Below, one piece after another: positions 1 to 8,332 of a stretch of 64,000 nucleotides of DNA; the stretch's first letter is position 1, and every line of letters begins with the position of its first letter. The translations under genes and the position numbers were made by a program. The DNA lies in NCBI GenBank assembly GCA_040222995.1, contig JAVKBW010000042.1, positions 62,001-126,000 on the forward strand, read 5' to 3'. Below the pieces are notes generated by a model. It did not search any database. It was given only the letters and a program-made list of their open reading frames with translations, and had not been told where the DNA came from. The stretch is from JAVKBW01 sp040222995. GTDB taxonomy: Bacteria > Pseudomonadota > Alphaproteobacteria > UBA8366 > Aestuariispiraceae.

Positions 1-31
1 TTACCGTTCCGTAGTCACGCATCGACGCCAT
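1..31 (-). CDS. arsJ: Probable ArsJ permease, N-terminal fragment (cut by window edge)
   Basis: Only the first ten codons are inside the window: an ATG at 31-29, preceded by a good ribosome binding site (GGAGAAGG), reading MASMRDYGTV. The identification is inference. It rests on position directly downstream of arsR and an ArsJ-type gap on the same strand, and on a short N-terminus that fits ArsJ proteins. ArsJ is an MFS-type exporter of 1-arseno-3-phosphoglycerate made by the neighbouring dehydrogenase. Another small gene remains possible because so little is visible. Confidence 0.4.
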   Translation of the reverse strand, partial: MASMRDYGTV

Positions 32-56
32 CAGGTTTATCCTTCTCCGCCGATGG

Positions 57-1070
57 TCAGGAAAGACCGGCGGCGACCACGGCGGTCAGGTCCGTCATAC
101 GCTTCACGTAACCCCATTCATTGTCGTACCAGGCGAAAACCTTCACCATCCGCCTGTCGACCACCATGGTCGACGGGGCGTCGATAATGGCTGATCGATC
201 ATCATTCAGGAAATCAACCGAGACGAGAGGCCGGGTTTCATAGCCCAGAATACCTTTCAACGGCCCGGCCGCGGCGGCTTCGAACAGCCCGTTCACGGTG
301 TCGATATCGGTATCCTTCGCAACCTCGAACACACAATCCGTCAGCGAGGCGTTCAGCAACGGCACGCGGATCGCATGGCCGTTCAGCCGCCCCTTGAGTT
401 CCGGATAGATCATCGTGATCGCGGTCGCCGACCCCGTTGTCGTCGGAATCAGTGAGTTGAGGGCGGACCGCGACCGGCGCAGGTCTTTCTTCGGGGCATC
501 GATGATCACCTGGGTGTTGGTGACATCGTGAACTGTCGTCATCGTGCCGTGCACGATGCCCAGGCTTTCGTGGATAACCTTCACGACCGGGGCAAGGCAG
601 TTGGTGGTGCAGGACGCCGCCGTGACGATATTGCGACTGGCCGGATCGTATAAATGATCGTTCACGCCCATGACGACATTGAGCGCCGCAGCGTCTTTCA
701 CCGGCGCGGATACGATAACCTTGCGGATTCCCCTGTCGAAATAGGGCTGCAGTTTTTCCGCCGTTTTGAACGCGCCGGTGCATTCGAGAACGATATCGAC
801 GTCGTCGCCTGTCCACGGAATATCTTTCGGCGAAGCCGCCCTGCCGAACGGCACATCTTCACCATCCAGAACCAGCGCCCCGGCCCGGTGCGACACCGGC
901 CCGGTCCAACGGCCGTGAACGCTGTCGAATTCAATCAGATGCGCTATCGTTTCAGCATCGCCATGCAGCTCGTTGGCGGCGACAAACCGGAAAGCCGGAT
1001 TGTCGAAACCGGCGCGCAGCACAAGTCGCCCCATCCGTCCCATACCGTTAATGGCAACACGAACTGTCAT
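57..1070 (-). CDS. gap: ArsJ-associated type I glyceraldehyde-3-phosphate dehydrogenase
   Basis: Type I GAPDH of 337 aa, the usual family length. The N-terminal Rossmann motif (NGMGRMGRL, residues 8-16) is followed by the catalytic cysteine in ASCTTNC (Cys154) and the TTVHDVT segment. It starts one base after the arsR stop and is followed by a likely arsJ start, so it probably belongs to an arsenic operon rather than to central glycolysis. In such operons (established for arsR-gap-arsJ loci) the enzyme uses arsenate in place of phosphate to give unstable 1-arseno-3-phosphoglycerate, which ArsJ exports. The GRMGRL variant of the dinucleotide motif also fits this subfamily. A glycolytic role cannot be excluded from sequence alone. 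Confidence 0.9.
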   Translation of the reverse strand: MTVRVAINGMGRMGRLVLRAGFDNPAFRFVAANELHGDAETIAHLIEFDSVHGRWTGPVSHRAGALVLDGEDVPFGRAASPKDIPWTGDDVDIVLECTGAFKTAEKLQPYFDRGIRKVIVSAPVKDAAALNVVMGVNDHLYDPASRNIVTAASCTTNCLAPVVKVIHESLGIVHGTMTTVHDVTNTQVIIDAPKKDLRRSRSALNSLIPTTTGSATAITMIYPELKGRLNGHAIRVPLLNASLTDCVFEVAKDTDIDTVNGLFEAAAAGPLKGILGYETRPLVSVDFLNDDRSAIIDAPSTMVVDRRMVKVFAWYDNEWGYVKRMTDLTAVVAAGLS

Positions 1071-1071
1071 G

Positions 1072-1428
1072 CTAACCTCCTTTTACCCGACGCACCGGAG
1101 CCTGAGACGGCTTGCCTTTCGAGACCGGCATACACAGCTCCGGATGACCGCCGCAACAATCGCCGATCAGAAAATCCAGCGTGTCCCGCGTTGCCGCCAT
1201 GTTCAGAAAATAACGGATATTGCGTCCTTCGCGTTGTGACGCGACAAGGTTCGCGCGAACCAGATGCGCCAGATGGAACGACAGATTGGACGGCGCCAAA
1301 CCGCACTGCGCCGCGATATCGCCGGCCAATAATCCACCGTCACCGGCCGCGACAAGCATCCGGAACACAGAAAGCCGGTGGGCGTTCGCCAGCGCCGCCA
1401 GGCTGATCACAACGTCATCCTCTGTCAT
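1072..1428 (-). CDS. arsR: ArsR-family arsenic-responsive repressor
   Basis: Winged-helix ArsR/SmtB repressor, 118 aa from the ATG at 1428. A TTG at 1443 would add five residues but falls inside the operator. The DNA-recognition helix is around GLAPSNLSFHLAHLVRANLV. A cysteine cluster near the C-terminus, CCGGHPELC, resembles the C-terminal As(III) site of the Acidithiobacillus-type ArsR rather than the classical ELCVCDL site. Binding of arsenite would release the repressor from DNA. It lies directly upstream of gap and very probably autoregulates this operon through the palindrome overlapping its 5' end. Neither candidate start has a strong ribosome binding site. Confidence 0.87.
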   Translation of the reverse strand: MTEDDVVISLAALANAHRLSVFRMLVAAGDGGLLAGDIAAQCGLAPSNLSFHLAHLVRANLVASQREGRNIRYFLNMAATRDTLDFLIGDCCGGHPELCMPVSKGKPSQAPVRRVKGG

Positions 1429-1438
1429 GCATTCATAG

Positions 1439-1454
1439 TTCAATATTTATTGAA
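1439..1454. promoter_or_regulatory. Putative ArsR operator (16-bp perfect palindrome)
   Basis: TTCAATATTTATTGAA is a perfect inverted repeat (TTCAATA, two bases, TATTGAA) in a very AT-rich stretch immediately upstream of arsR. Its position and its similarity to ATTCAA-type ArsR operators suggest that it is the binding site for the adjacent repressor. A second partial half-site (TTATTGAAATATGAA) follows at about 1456-1470. Confidence 0.6.
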
Positions 1455-1497
1455 TTATTGAAATATGAAATTTGTGAAATTTTAATGTCGGATCAAC

Positions 1498-1965
1498 TCA
1501 GCGCGACCGCGCGGCAGATGACTTTCCGGCCGCCTGAACCATGGTTTCGAGCCGGTTGAGAAACGCCGACCGATCCGCTTTCGAGAAAGGTTTCGGACCG
1601 CCCGTGATCGCGCCGGTTTCGCGAAGGCCGTGCATCAGGTCGCGTGTCGCCAGCGTCATGCCGATGCCGGCCTGGGAAAACGGTTCGCCGTTCGGCCTGA
1701 TCGCGTAGGCCTCTTTCTTCAGCACCCGCGCCGCCAGCGGAATGTCGTTGGTAACGCAGATATCGTCAGCCTCGATGGCGTCGGCAATCCAGTCATCCGC
1801 GGCATCCGCGCCATGCGGTACCGTTACGACCTCGATCAGCGGATGCGGGTTTGGCCGAATGCCGCCGTCACTGACCAGAACCGTCTTTAGGCCATGACGA
1901 TCCGCAACCCGTTCGATCTCTGCCTTGACCGGGCAGGCATCCGCATCGACATAAATCGTCACCAT
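1498..1965 (-). CDS. UPF0178 (YaiI/YqxD) family protein
   Basis: The 155-aa protein opens with IYVDADACPVKAEIERVADR, the hallmark of the UPF0178/YaiI family. This family is related to PIN-like nucleases, with conserved Asp residues in DADACP and around DDWIADA and CVTNDIPLA. It is full length for the family. No biochemical role is firmly established for these proteins, although the acidic residues suggest a metal-dependent nuclease fold. It is a single gene, upstream of and in the same direction as the arsenic operon but separated from it by an AT-rich promoter region. Confidence 0.85.
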   Translation of the reverse strand: MVTIYVDADACPVKAEIERVADRHGLKTVLVSDGGIRPNPHPLIEVVTVPHGADAADDWIADAIEADDICVTNDIPLAARVLKKEAYAIRPNGEPFSQAGIGMTLATRDLMHGLRETGAITGGPKPFSKADRSAFLNRLETMVQAAGKSSAARSR

Positions 1966-2092
1966 GACAGCACCAGATCCTCTGTAGAACTCTTCCGGCG
2001 ACCATACTTACCGGTTAAAGCTCTCTTGAGACAGGCCGGTTTCCGGTTTACGAATGCATATACTGGATTTACCGGTCTAAAGGCGAAGACGC

Positions 2093-2539
2093 GTGAAGAT
2101 TCCTAAACTTGTCATTGTACTTCTTGTGATTGCGGCAATTTTTGCCGTTGGCGAGGTTCTGGCTGCCTCGACCGGCAGCGGCTCACAAGCGATGTGGAAA
2201 GAGGCCAATGTCTGGGAATGCGATCAAGGCGATTATTCAGCGCTTTGCGCATCCAGCGAGGCACAGGGCTGTCGCGCAAAATCCGTCAGCCACCCGGACA
2301 AGCTGACGCTGGATTTCACGGAAAAGAACGCGCAGCGGGAAACATCGTTCGGACGTAGCTATCTGCCGATTGCAGCGCGATACCTCGACCGGAACTCGTC
2401 TCAAACAATCCTTATTCTGGGTGGCGACCGAACGGCCACGATGCATGTCGATGGCGAACACGCGATGATCATGGCCCCTTCGCCCGGCGGAACGTCGATC
2501 AGTCTCGAATTCTTCACCTGCCAACCTAAGCACGAATAG
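2093..2539 (+). CDS. Hypothetical exported protein
   Basis: A 148-aa protein with a GTG start and a typical N-terminal signal peptide (two lysines, a hydrophobic run to about residue 20, then VLAAS). The mature part has five cysteines, which suggests disulfides in the periplasm. No family is recognised. It stands alone between the UPF0178 gene and the signalling cluster, so context does not help to assign a role. Confidence 0.6.
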   Translation: MKIPKLVIVLLVIAAIFAVGEVLAASTGSGSQAMWKEANVWECDQGDYSALCASSEAQGCRAKSVSHPDKLTLDFTEKNAQRETSFGRSYLPIAARYLDRNSSQTILILGGDRTATMHVDGEHAMIMAPSPGGTSISLEFFTCQPKHE

Positions 2540-2737
2540 TCGGCCTGTCCGGCCGCTTCGAAGCCTGAAAAACGAAAACGATCAACAGCCGTTAACCTTG
2601 TCGCGGAGATTTAGAGGCGAATAGCCGCTGTTTAAGCCATATCGCTTCCGCCACGGCTTCCGCTCCAGTCCTTACATTGGTACTGTGCTGCCACTGACGG
2701 AAACGGCGACAGGAACAAACCGAAAGGGAGTGCGGCA

Positions 2738-3082
2738 ATGGACGTCGAAAAGACGGTCAATGCGGATACGATCGTCATCACGCCGAAAGGGGCGATTGAT
2801 CACAACACGGCAGCCGCTTTTGAAGTTTCACTGCTTCCGGCGATAGAAGAAGCCGGCAACACGTCGGGCGTCGTGATCGACATGGATGGCGTCGACTATA
2901 TGAGCTCTGTCGGTTTGCGGGTCCTGATGCTTGCGGCCAAGGCCGCGAAGCAGGGGGCAACGCCCATTTCAGTTTGCCGCTTGGGCGATACCCTGTCCGA
3001 AATCTTTCAAATCAGCCGGTTCGACAAACTTTTCACGATCCATGACGGGCTTGATGAAGCCATTGCAGCGACGAGGCCATGA
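2738..3082 (+). CDS. STAS-domain anti-anti-sigma factor (RsbV/SpoIIAA-like)
   Basis: A single STAS domain of 114 aa. The phosphorylation loop MDGVDYMSSVGLRVL places the acceptor serine at about Ser57. In partner switching, the unphosphorylated protein binds an RsbW-type kinase, frees its sigma factor or other client, and is reset by a PP2C phosphatase. A matching phosphatase (4060-6213) and kinase (7345-7803) are in the same cluster, so a complete cycle is encoded here. The start has a strong AAAGGGAG site. The stop overlaps the next start by four bases (ATGA), implying translational coupling. Confidence 0.92.
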   Translation: MDVEKTVNADTIVITPKGAIDHNTAAAFEVSLLPAIEEAGNTSGVVIDMDGVDYMSSVGLRVLMLAAKAAKQGATPISVCRLGDTLSEIFQISRFDKLFTIHDGLDEAIAATRP

Positions 3083-4050
3083 CGATGCAGGTACGATTCT
3101 GGGGAACGCGGGGTTCGCTTCCGACGGCAATGAAAGCCGCTTCCGTGGAAGACAAGATTGTCGCCGCGCTCAAAGCCGCGGGCGGACGGACATTCGCAGA
3201 CGATGCGGCTGTCCAGGGTTTTGTTCGCGACGAGCTTGAATTTCCGCAACGGGGAACATACGGCGGCGCGTCCTCCTGTGTGGAAATCGAAGCCGGCGGA
3301 AACGAATTCATCGTGTGCGACATGGGGTCCGGGTTGCGAGAGTTCGGCCTCGATTCCCTGCGCCGTATTGCCGAAGACGGCAGAGAAGGCACTTACCACG
3401 TCTTTCTGTCTCACCCGCACTGGGATCATATCATGGGGTTTCCGTTTTTCGTGCCGGCCTTCAACCCGAACAACACGATCAGGTTCTATGGCGGCCATCC
3501 CGATATCGAGGGCATTCTGCGTCGCCAGCAGGACAATCCGTGTTTTCCCGTTCCGCTGGACTTCATGGGAGCCAAGCGGGAATTCGTGCAACTGGACCTG
3601 GACACGCCGTATGACATCGCCGGCATGAAGGTAACGGCAAAGAAACAGCATCATCATGGCGATTCGTTCGGATACAGGTTCGAGAAAGACGGGCGGATCC
3701 TGGTCTATTCGACGGATGCGGAACACAAGCTGGAAGATCCGGAAGAAATCGATTCCGTCACCGCGTTCTTCAAGGACGCCGACCTGCTGATCATGGACAC
3801 AATGTATTCTCTGGCCGATGCAATTTCGATCAAGGAAGACTGGGGGCATTCAAGCAATATCGTGGCCGTCGATCTGTGCCATCAGGCCGGCGTAAAGCAT
3901 CTTGCCATGTTCCATCACGAACCGGTTTACGACGATAACATGATCTTCAAGGTGCATGGCGAAACCCTGCGCTATGAGGAGATCATGCGCGGCGGCTGCA
4001 CACCGCTTGAAATCACCTGTTCCTACGACGGCCTGGAACTAGCGGTCTAG
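3079..4050 (+). CDS. Metallo-beta-lactamase-fold hydrolase
   Basis: A 323-aa protein with the metal-binding motif SHPHWDH (His112, His114, Asp116, His117), an early RFWGTRGSLP strand, a second histidine cluster (KQHHHGDSFGYRF) and an STDAEH aspartate. These are typical of the MBL-fold group related to ribonuclease Z and cyclic-phosphodiesterase-like enzymes. The substrate is unknown. It is translationally coupled to the STAS gene and followed nine bases later by the CHASE2-SpoIIE gene, so it is probably part of the signalling pathway, perhaps acting on a nucleotide or RNA signal (inference). An insertion at about residues 20-60 is larger than in the simplest family members. Confidence 0.85.
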   Translation: MTMQVRFWGTRGSLPTAMKAASVEDKIVAALKAAGGRTFADDAAVQGFVRDELEFPQRGTYGGASSCVEIEAGGNEFIVCDMGSGLREFGLDSLRRIAEDGREGTYHVFLSHPHWDHIMGFPFFVPAFNPNNTIRFYGGHPDIEGILRRQQDNPCFPVPLDFMGAKREFVQLDLDTPYDIAGMKVTAKKQHHHGDSFGYRFEKDGRILVYSTDAEHKLEDPEEIDSVTAFFKDADLLIMDTMYSLADAISIKEDWGHSSNIVAVDLCHQAGVKHLAMFHHEPVYDDNMIFKVHGETLRYEEIMRGGCTPLEITCSYDGLELAV

Positions 4051-4059
4051 AGCGTTTGG

Positions 4060-6213
4060 ATGCAACGCCCCGCAAAGCTGTCGGACAAAAAACCTGCACG
4101 GCCGCGCGGCTTGTTCGCGGGCCTGATCTTCAGGGATAACGGCAGACTGGTCGCGACTGCGGTTCTGGCGGCCGTCATTGTAATTTCGGCCCTGTTGCCC
4201 GATCGCGTCTTCACGCCGCTGCGTTCCACCGTATTCGATACCTATCAGCGTCTGCATCCGCGCCAGCAGGAAACCTATCCCGTCGTCATCGTGGCGATCG
4301 ACGATGCCAGCCTGGAGGAATACGGCCAATGGCCGTGGCCCCGCACGCAGTTGGCCGACCTTGTTCTGAACACATTCTTCAGCGGCGCGCTGTCCATCGG
4401 GCTGACGATGATCATGCCGGAGGAAGACCGGCTTTCACCGTCGAGGGCGCTTTCCAACTATCCCGGCCTGCCTGAATCGCTCGCCAACGAACTGGCGACG
4501 CTTGAATCGACGGATTCGATACTTGCCGAAGCGTTGGGCAGCGTCCCCGTCGCGCTGGGCCGGGCCGCCGTAAACGGCGATGTATCCGACGACGCGGACA
4601 CAATTCCGGAAACCGCCGTCACCGCCACGGACCCGGCGCTGACAGGCTATCTGCCCGCCTATAGCGGCCGTATTACCAACCTCGAACTTCTGGAATCGGT
4701 TGCACAGGGCCGCGGTTATCTGAACGCAGCGCCGGAACGCGATGGTATCGTCCGTCGCATACCGTTGATGTTCAACATCAGCGGAACCCCGGCCCCGTCC
4801 CTGTCCATCGAGGTGTTGCGGCTTGTGATAAATGCCGATGAACTTGAACTGAACGGCACCGAAAGCGGCATATCCTCGATCCGGCTGGGGCTCGACGGCG
4901 ACCTTCTGCCGACCAACAAAGACGGCTCACTCGATCTGTATTTCACGCCGTCGGATGCAAACCGTTTCGTTTCCGCCCGCGATGTTCTGGCCGGCGCCAT
5001 CCCCCCCGACCGGTTCGAAAATCAGGTGGTGCTGATCGGCGCGACCGCGGTCGGTGTTGCCGACAGGTCGGCAACGCCGCTTGGACAGCGTATGACGGCG
5101 GTTGAAATCCAGGCCCAGGCGATTGAACAGTTGCTGTCGGGCGTACGAATCCATCGGCCGGACTGGATGATATATGCCGAACTGGCGATGCTGGCGACCG
5201 GCGCCTGGCTGTTGATTGCGGCCATGCCTCTGCTGCCGCAATTTGTCGGGTTCGGTGTGGCGCTGGGTTTTGTGGTGATCAACGGCGCGCTCGGTTATGG
5301 CGGGTTTGTTTATTCGGGGCTTCTGTTCGACCCGATCCTGCCTTCGGGCGGTGTGGTTCTGGTCTACGCGACGATGCTGTCGTCCTTGCTGACCCAGAAT
5401 GTGCAACGGCGCAAAGCCTTGCAGACGGAACTGGAAAACGAACGCCTGCAGGCGGCCCGGATTGCCGGTGAACTTAAAGCCGCACGGGAAATTCAACTCG
5501 GCATTCTGCCCGATACCAACAGCCTGCGCGCCTTGCCGTCCGCCGTCGATGTCGGCGCAATTCTGATCTCGGCGAAAGAAGTGGGCGGCGATCTGTTCGA
5601 CGCCTTCGCCCTGGACGACAACCGCGTTTATTTCGTTGTCGGCGACGTTACCGGCAAGGGCGTGCCTGCCGCTTTGTTCATGGCATTGTCGAAGGCGATG
5701 TGTAAAAGCGCCGCGTTGCGCCTGAACGGCGACGTGGCGGCTTTGATCAGCGAGGCAAACACCGAACTGTCGCGCGAAAACCCGGCTGCGTTGTTCGTGA
5801 CCGCTTTCGCCGGCATCCTGCATTGCGATACCGGCGTCATCGACTACTGCAACGCGGGCCACGAAGACCCCCAGATACTGAAGGCGAACGGCGACATCGT
5901 GGATATTCAGTCCGATGGCGGGCTGCCGCTTTGTGTCATGGAGGACTTTCTGTATTTTCAGGAAACCATGACTCTGGAGCCGGGCGACACGCTGATAATC
6001 GTAACGGATGGCGTGACGGAAGCCCGCAACCGGCAGGATGAACTGTTCGGCCGGAACCGGCTTAACGAAGCCTTCGCCCGGGCGTCGTCAGGCGGTGCAA
6101 ACGGTGTCGTCCGCAACGTCGTCGACACAGTCCGCGCTTTCGAGGACGGCGGCGACCCGGTCGATGACGTTACCGTCATGGCCGTGCGATATATCGGGAA
6201 GGCTCAGGATTGA
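4060..6213 (+). CDS. CHASE2-domain SpoIIE/RsbU-type protein phosphatase
   Basis: A 717-aa membrane sensor phosphatase. In order it has a short cytoplasmic N-terminus, a transmembrane segment (about 25-45), an extracytoplasmic CHASE2 sensor (about 45-340, with VVIVAIDDASLEEYGQWPWPR-like start), two to three transmembrane segments (about 350-420), a coiled coil (about 425-465) and a PP2C/SpoIIE catalytic domain to the end. The catalytic domain has KEVGGDLFDAF and VGDVTGKGVPAALFM metal-binding motifs. It should dephosphorylate the STAS protein encoded 5' to it when the periplasmic domain senses an unknown signal. The FecR and OmpA genes immediately downstream on the other strand are frequent companions of CHASE2 sensors. 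Confidence 0.92.
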   Translation: MQRPAKLSDKKPARPRGLFAGLIFRDNGRLVATAVLAAVIVISALLPDRVFTPLRSTVFDTYQRLHPRQQETYPVVIVAIDDASLEEYGQWPWPRTQLADLVLNTFFSGALSIGLTMIMPEEDRLSPSRALSNYPGLPESLANELATLESTDSILAEALGSVPVALGRAAVNGDVSDDADTIPETAVTATDPALTGYLPAYSGRITNLELLESVAQGRGYLNAAPERDGIVRRIPLMFNISGTPAPSLSIEVLRLVINADELELNGTESGISSIRLGLDGDLLPTNKDGSLDLYFTPSDANRFVSARDVLAGAIPPDRFENQVVLIGATAVGVADRSATPLGQRMTAVEIQAQAIEQLLSGVRIHRPDWMIYAELAMLATGAWLLIAAMPLLPQFVGFGVALGFVVINGALGYGGFVYSGLLFDPILPSGGVVLVYATMLSSLLTQNVQRRKALQTELENERLQAARIAGELKAAREIQLGILPDTNSLRALPSAVDVGAILISAKEVGGDLFDAFALDDNRVYFVVGDVTGKGVPAALFMALSKAMCKSAALRLNGDVAALISEANTELSRENPAALFVTAFAGILHCDTGVIDYCNAGHEDPQILKANGDIVDIQSDGGLPLCVMEDFLYFQETMTLEPGDTLIIVTDGVTEARNRQDELFGRNRLNEAFARASSGGANGVVRNVVDTVRAFEDGGDPVDDVTVMAVRYIGKAQD

Positions 6214-6236
6214 AACATCAGCCGCCAGCGCCGTGT

Positions 6237-6827
6237 CTATCGAACGATAATCTGCACGCGTCTGTTTGCCGGTTCCGATATTTCGTCGGCCGTCTCGATC
6301 AGAAGCTCGCGTTCGCCGCGGCCGACGGCGCTGATCAACTCGGCATCCATTCCCTTCCCGATCAGCCAGTCACGAATGACCCTGGCGCGGTTCTTCGACA
6401 GGGCGTCGTTATCCGCCTGAGTGCCGACCGTATCGGTATGACCCGTTACCTGAACCTGGGCGCCCGGCCGCCGGTCGATTTCGGCGAAAATCGACGGCAA
6501 TACCGATTCCGACGATTCGATCAGATCGGACGTGCCGCGAATGAAGTACAGAAGGAAGGATTGCGGTTCCGGCGGCAATCCGTCGAGCAGTTCGCCGTAT
6601 TCCGCCGAAACAGCCGCGGCATCCTGTGTACTGGAGGATACGGAAGACGAACTGACCGACGCCGTCTGGTAGGCATCGGTAATCACCGCCCGCTCCTGTC
6701 CGTCATCGGAAAGCACCGCGACGGCACCGGTATGCCCTTCAGCATCCGGCAACAGAACGATTTTGTCGCTGGCGCAGGCAGACAGCGAAACAGCAAGCAC
6801 GAGGGCAACAGCAAGGGCACGGATCAC
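6237..6827 (-). CDS. OmpA-family peptidoglycan-associated lipoprotein
   Basis: A 196-aa protein with a GTG start overlapping the fecR-like stop by four bases. A lipoprotein signal ends in LSAC (Cys18), then a serine-rich linker leads to a C-terminal OmpA domain (about 90-196). Recognition sequences for peptidoglycan are visible: TGHTDTVG, the NDALSKNRARVIRDWL helix and the NRRV end. It probably anchors the outer membrane to peptidoglycan or reports envelope status to the nearby CHASE2 sensor (inference from linkage). It is convergent with the phosphatase gene. Confidence 0.87.
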   Translation of the reverse strand: MIRALAVALVLAVSLSACASDKIVLLPDAEGHTGAVAVLSDDGQERAVITDAYQTASVSSSSVSSSTQDAAAVSAEYGELLDGLPPEPQSFLLYFIRGTSDLIESSESVLPSIFAEIDRRPGAQVQVTGHTDTVGTQADNDALSKNRARVIRDWLIGKGMDAELISAVGRGERELLIETADEISEPANRRVQIIVR

Positions 6828-7276
6828 CGGGAAACCTCCACCACGAAACGGGTGCCGCGAACGCCAAGGATGGCGGACGGAAGTTTTACCTTCATGGCAT
6901 CCGGCGTGGATTTCGCGATCTTGCCGGAAACGATCGCCAGAGAGCCCTTTTCGACGGAGGCGACGAACTCGCCCTGCTGGGTTGTCGGGTCATATGCGAA
7001 TGTCGACAATTCGATCCTGCTGTTCGGTCCGGCCGAAAAACGGCTGTTGTCGATGAAAGTCGCCGCGACACGACCGGTCGGGCCGGTCTGCAGCACATCC
7101 GATTGCTCAAGAATCTCGCCGGGCTTCGGTTTGATCGTTTCTCCCGCCCGTTCAATACTGGCATCGCCGACGGCACCCTTGATGCGTCCGATCTCGTCCG
7201 CCTGTGCAACAGTCAGAAGCAGACACAGTGCCGGTCCGGCCAGCAAGCCCGTTTTGACCCAAAAAAAACGCCGCAT
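6824..7276 (-). CDS. FecR-domain periplasmic protein
   Basis: A 150-aa protein with a signal peptide (to about residue 27) and a single FecR beta-domain. The FecR core is recognised by GEILEQSDVLQTGPTGRVAA, FIDNSRFSAGPNS and the conserved end PSAILGVRGTRFVVEV. It lacks the cytoplasmic anti-sigma part of true FecR, so it is an exported stand-alone FecR protein of the kind often found beside CHASE2 proteins. A strong AGGAGG site precedes the ATG, and the stop overlaps the OmpA gene start, forming a two-gene unit. The role is unknown beyond a likely envelope or ligand-binding function. Confidence 0.87.
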   Translation of the reverse strand: MRRFFWVKTGLLAGPALCLLLTVAQADEIGRIKGAVGDASIERAGETIKPKPGEILEQSDVLQTGPTGRVAATFIDNSRFSAGPNSRIELSTFAYDPTTQQGEFVASVEKGSLAIVSGKIAKSTPDAMKVKLPSAILGVRGTRFVVEVSR

Positions 7277-7344
7277 CTCTGAACCTCCTGTTCCCGTGCC
7301 CTTTTCGAAGACTACGTCATCATGACCGCGCTAGGCGAGAGAAA

Positions 7345-7803
7345 ATGACCGACACAGAAAACGGGACGGAACGGGACCGGCAAAACTACGCGCTGAGTAT
7401 CGCCGCACCGCTGTCCGAAACGATATTTGACGATGTTCTGGGACCTTTCGCCATATGGCTCGACACGGAAGAAACGTTACCGATGTCCGCAAAGATGGCG
7501 TTGCGGCTGATCCTGGAGGAACTGCTGGCAAACACGGTCATGCATGGAAACGCTGCCGCGAATTCCGAGATTGCCCTGAATCTGGCCGTAACGGGCGATG
7601 GCGTTAAAATAGGATTTCGCGATCACGGCGTTGCTTTCAACCCCGCAACGGATCTGCCGCACGACAGCCGGGAAGACACGCTGGAGAACCGGCCGGTCGG
7701 ACGCCTCGGATGGCCGTTAATTCTTCACTATTGCAGCCTCGACAAATACGAACGGGCCAACGGGCAGAACCGGCTAGAGCTGACTTTCAAGCCCGGCGCT
7801 TGA
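7345..7803 (+). CDS. RsbW-like anti-sigma factor / serine kinase (HATPase_c)
   Basis: A 152-aa GHKL ATPase. The N-box (ILEELLANTVMHGN, about residues 52-65), the DxGxxF box (FRDHGVAFNP) and a G2-like GRLGWPLI are present. It has no dimerisation/phosphotransfer domain, so it is a RsbW/SpoIIAB-type kinase rather than a sensor kinase. It should phosphorylate the STAS protein at 2738-3082 and hold a sigma factor or other target. No sigma gene is in the window. It is separated from the phosphatase by the divergent fecR-ompA pair, with a short intergenic region that may hold a shared promoter. Confidence 0.87.
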   Translation: MTDTENGTERDRQNYALSIAAPLSETIFDDVLGPFAIWLDTEETLPMSAKMALRLILEELLANTVMHGNAAANSEIALNLAVTGDGVKIGFRDHGVAFNPATDLPHDSREDTLENRPVGRLGWPLILHYCSLDKYERANGQNRLELTFKPGA

Positions 7804-7868
7804 GGTTCTTTTCTCGGGCCGTTCATCAAACTACACTGTTTCCCGTAACAGGCCCGGTGAAGACAATC

Positions 7869-8288
7869 ATGCCACGCATGCGCTATTTCAACAGCCCGCT
7901 GATGCTCGGTTTTGACGACCTTGAGGAAACTCTGGAGCGGGTGTCGAAAATGACGGCGGAAGGATATCCGCCCTACAACATCGAACAGATGGACGATAGC
8001 TCGACGCGCATTACGCTCGCCGTCGCCGGGTTTCGCGACAGCGACCTCGTCATCGAGCGCAAAGGGGCGCAGCTCACGATCAAGGGGCGTCAGTCAGACG
8101 ACAACGATAACAAGCAGTTTCTGCACCGGGGCATCGCCGCGCGCCAGTTTCAACGCAGTTTTCTGCTTGCCGAAAGCATGCGCATCCAGTCGGCAACGCT
8201 TTCCAACGGCCTGCTGCATATCGATATCGATCACCCGACACCGGAAGACATCGTCGAAACGATCCCGATCACGACGCCGGACGATTGA
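7869..8288 (+). CDS. Small heat-shock protein (Hsp20/IbpA type)
   Basis: A 139-aa alpha-crystallin-domain chaperone. The ATG at 7869 is chosen because the reading frame upstream has no homologous sequence and overlaps the previous gene. The N-terminus (FNSPLMLGFDDLEETLERV, followed by YPPYNIE) is typical of IbpA-like class A Hsp20s. The domain includes the conserved AVAGF strand, the HRGIAARQFQRSF segment and LSNGLLHID. It binds unfolding proteins in the cytoplasm. The C-terminal IPI is the IxI/V tail motif used for oligomerisation. Confidence 0.9.
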   Translation: MPRMRYFNSPLMLGFDDLEETLERVSKMTAEGYPPYNIEQMDDSSTRITLAVAGFRDSDLVIERKGAQLTIKGRQSDDNDNKQFLHRGIAARQFQRSFLLAESMRIQSATLSNGLLHIDIDHPTPEDIVETIPITTPDD

Positions 8289-8332
8289 GCGTGAACCGCT
8301 CTAGGCATTTTCAGAATTGGCGGCGGGGACCG

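Noticed and set aside
7799..7840. A sigma-32 promoter before the Hsp20 gene (CTTGAGG)
   Set aside because: The -35 is partial and no matching -10 lies at the right spacing.
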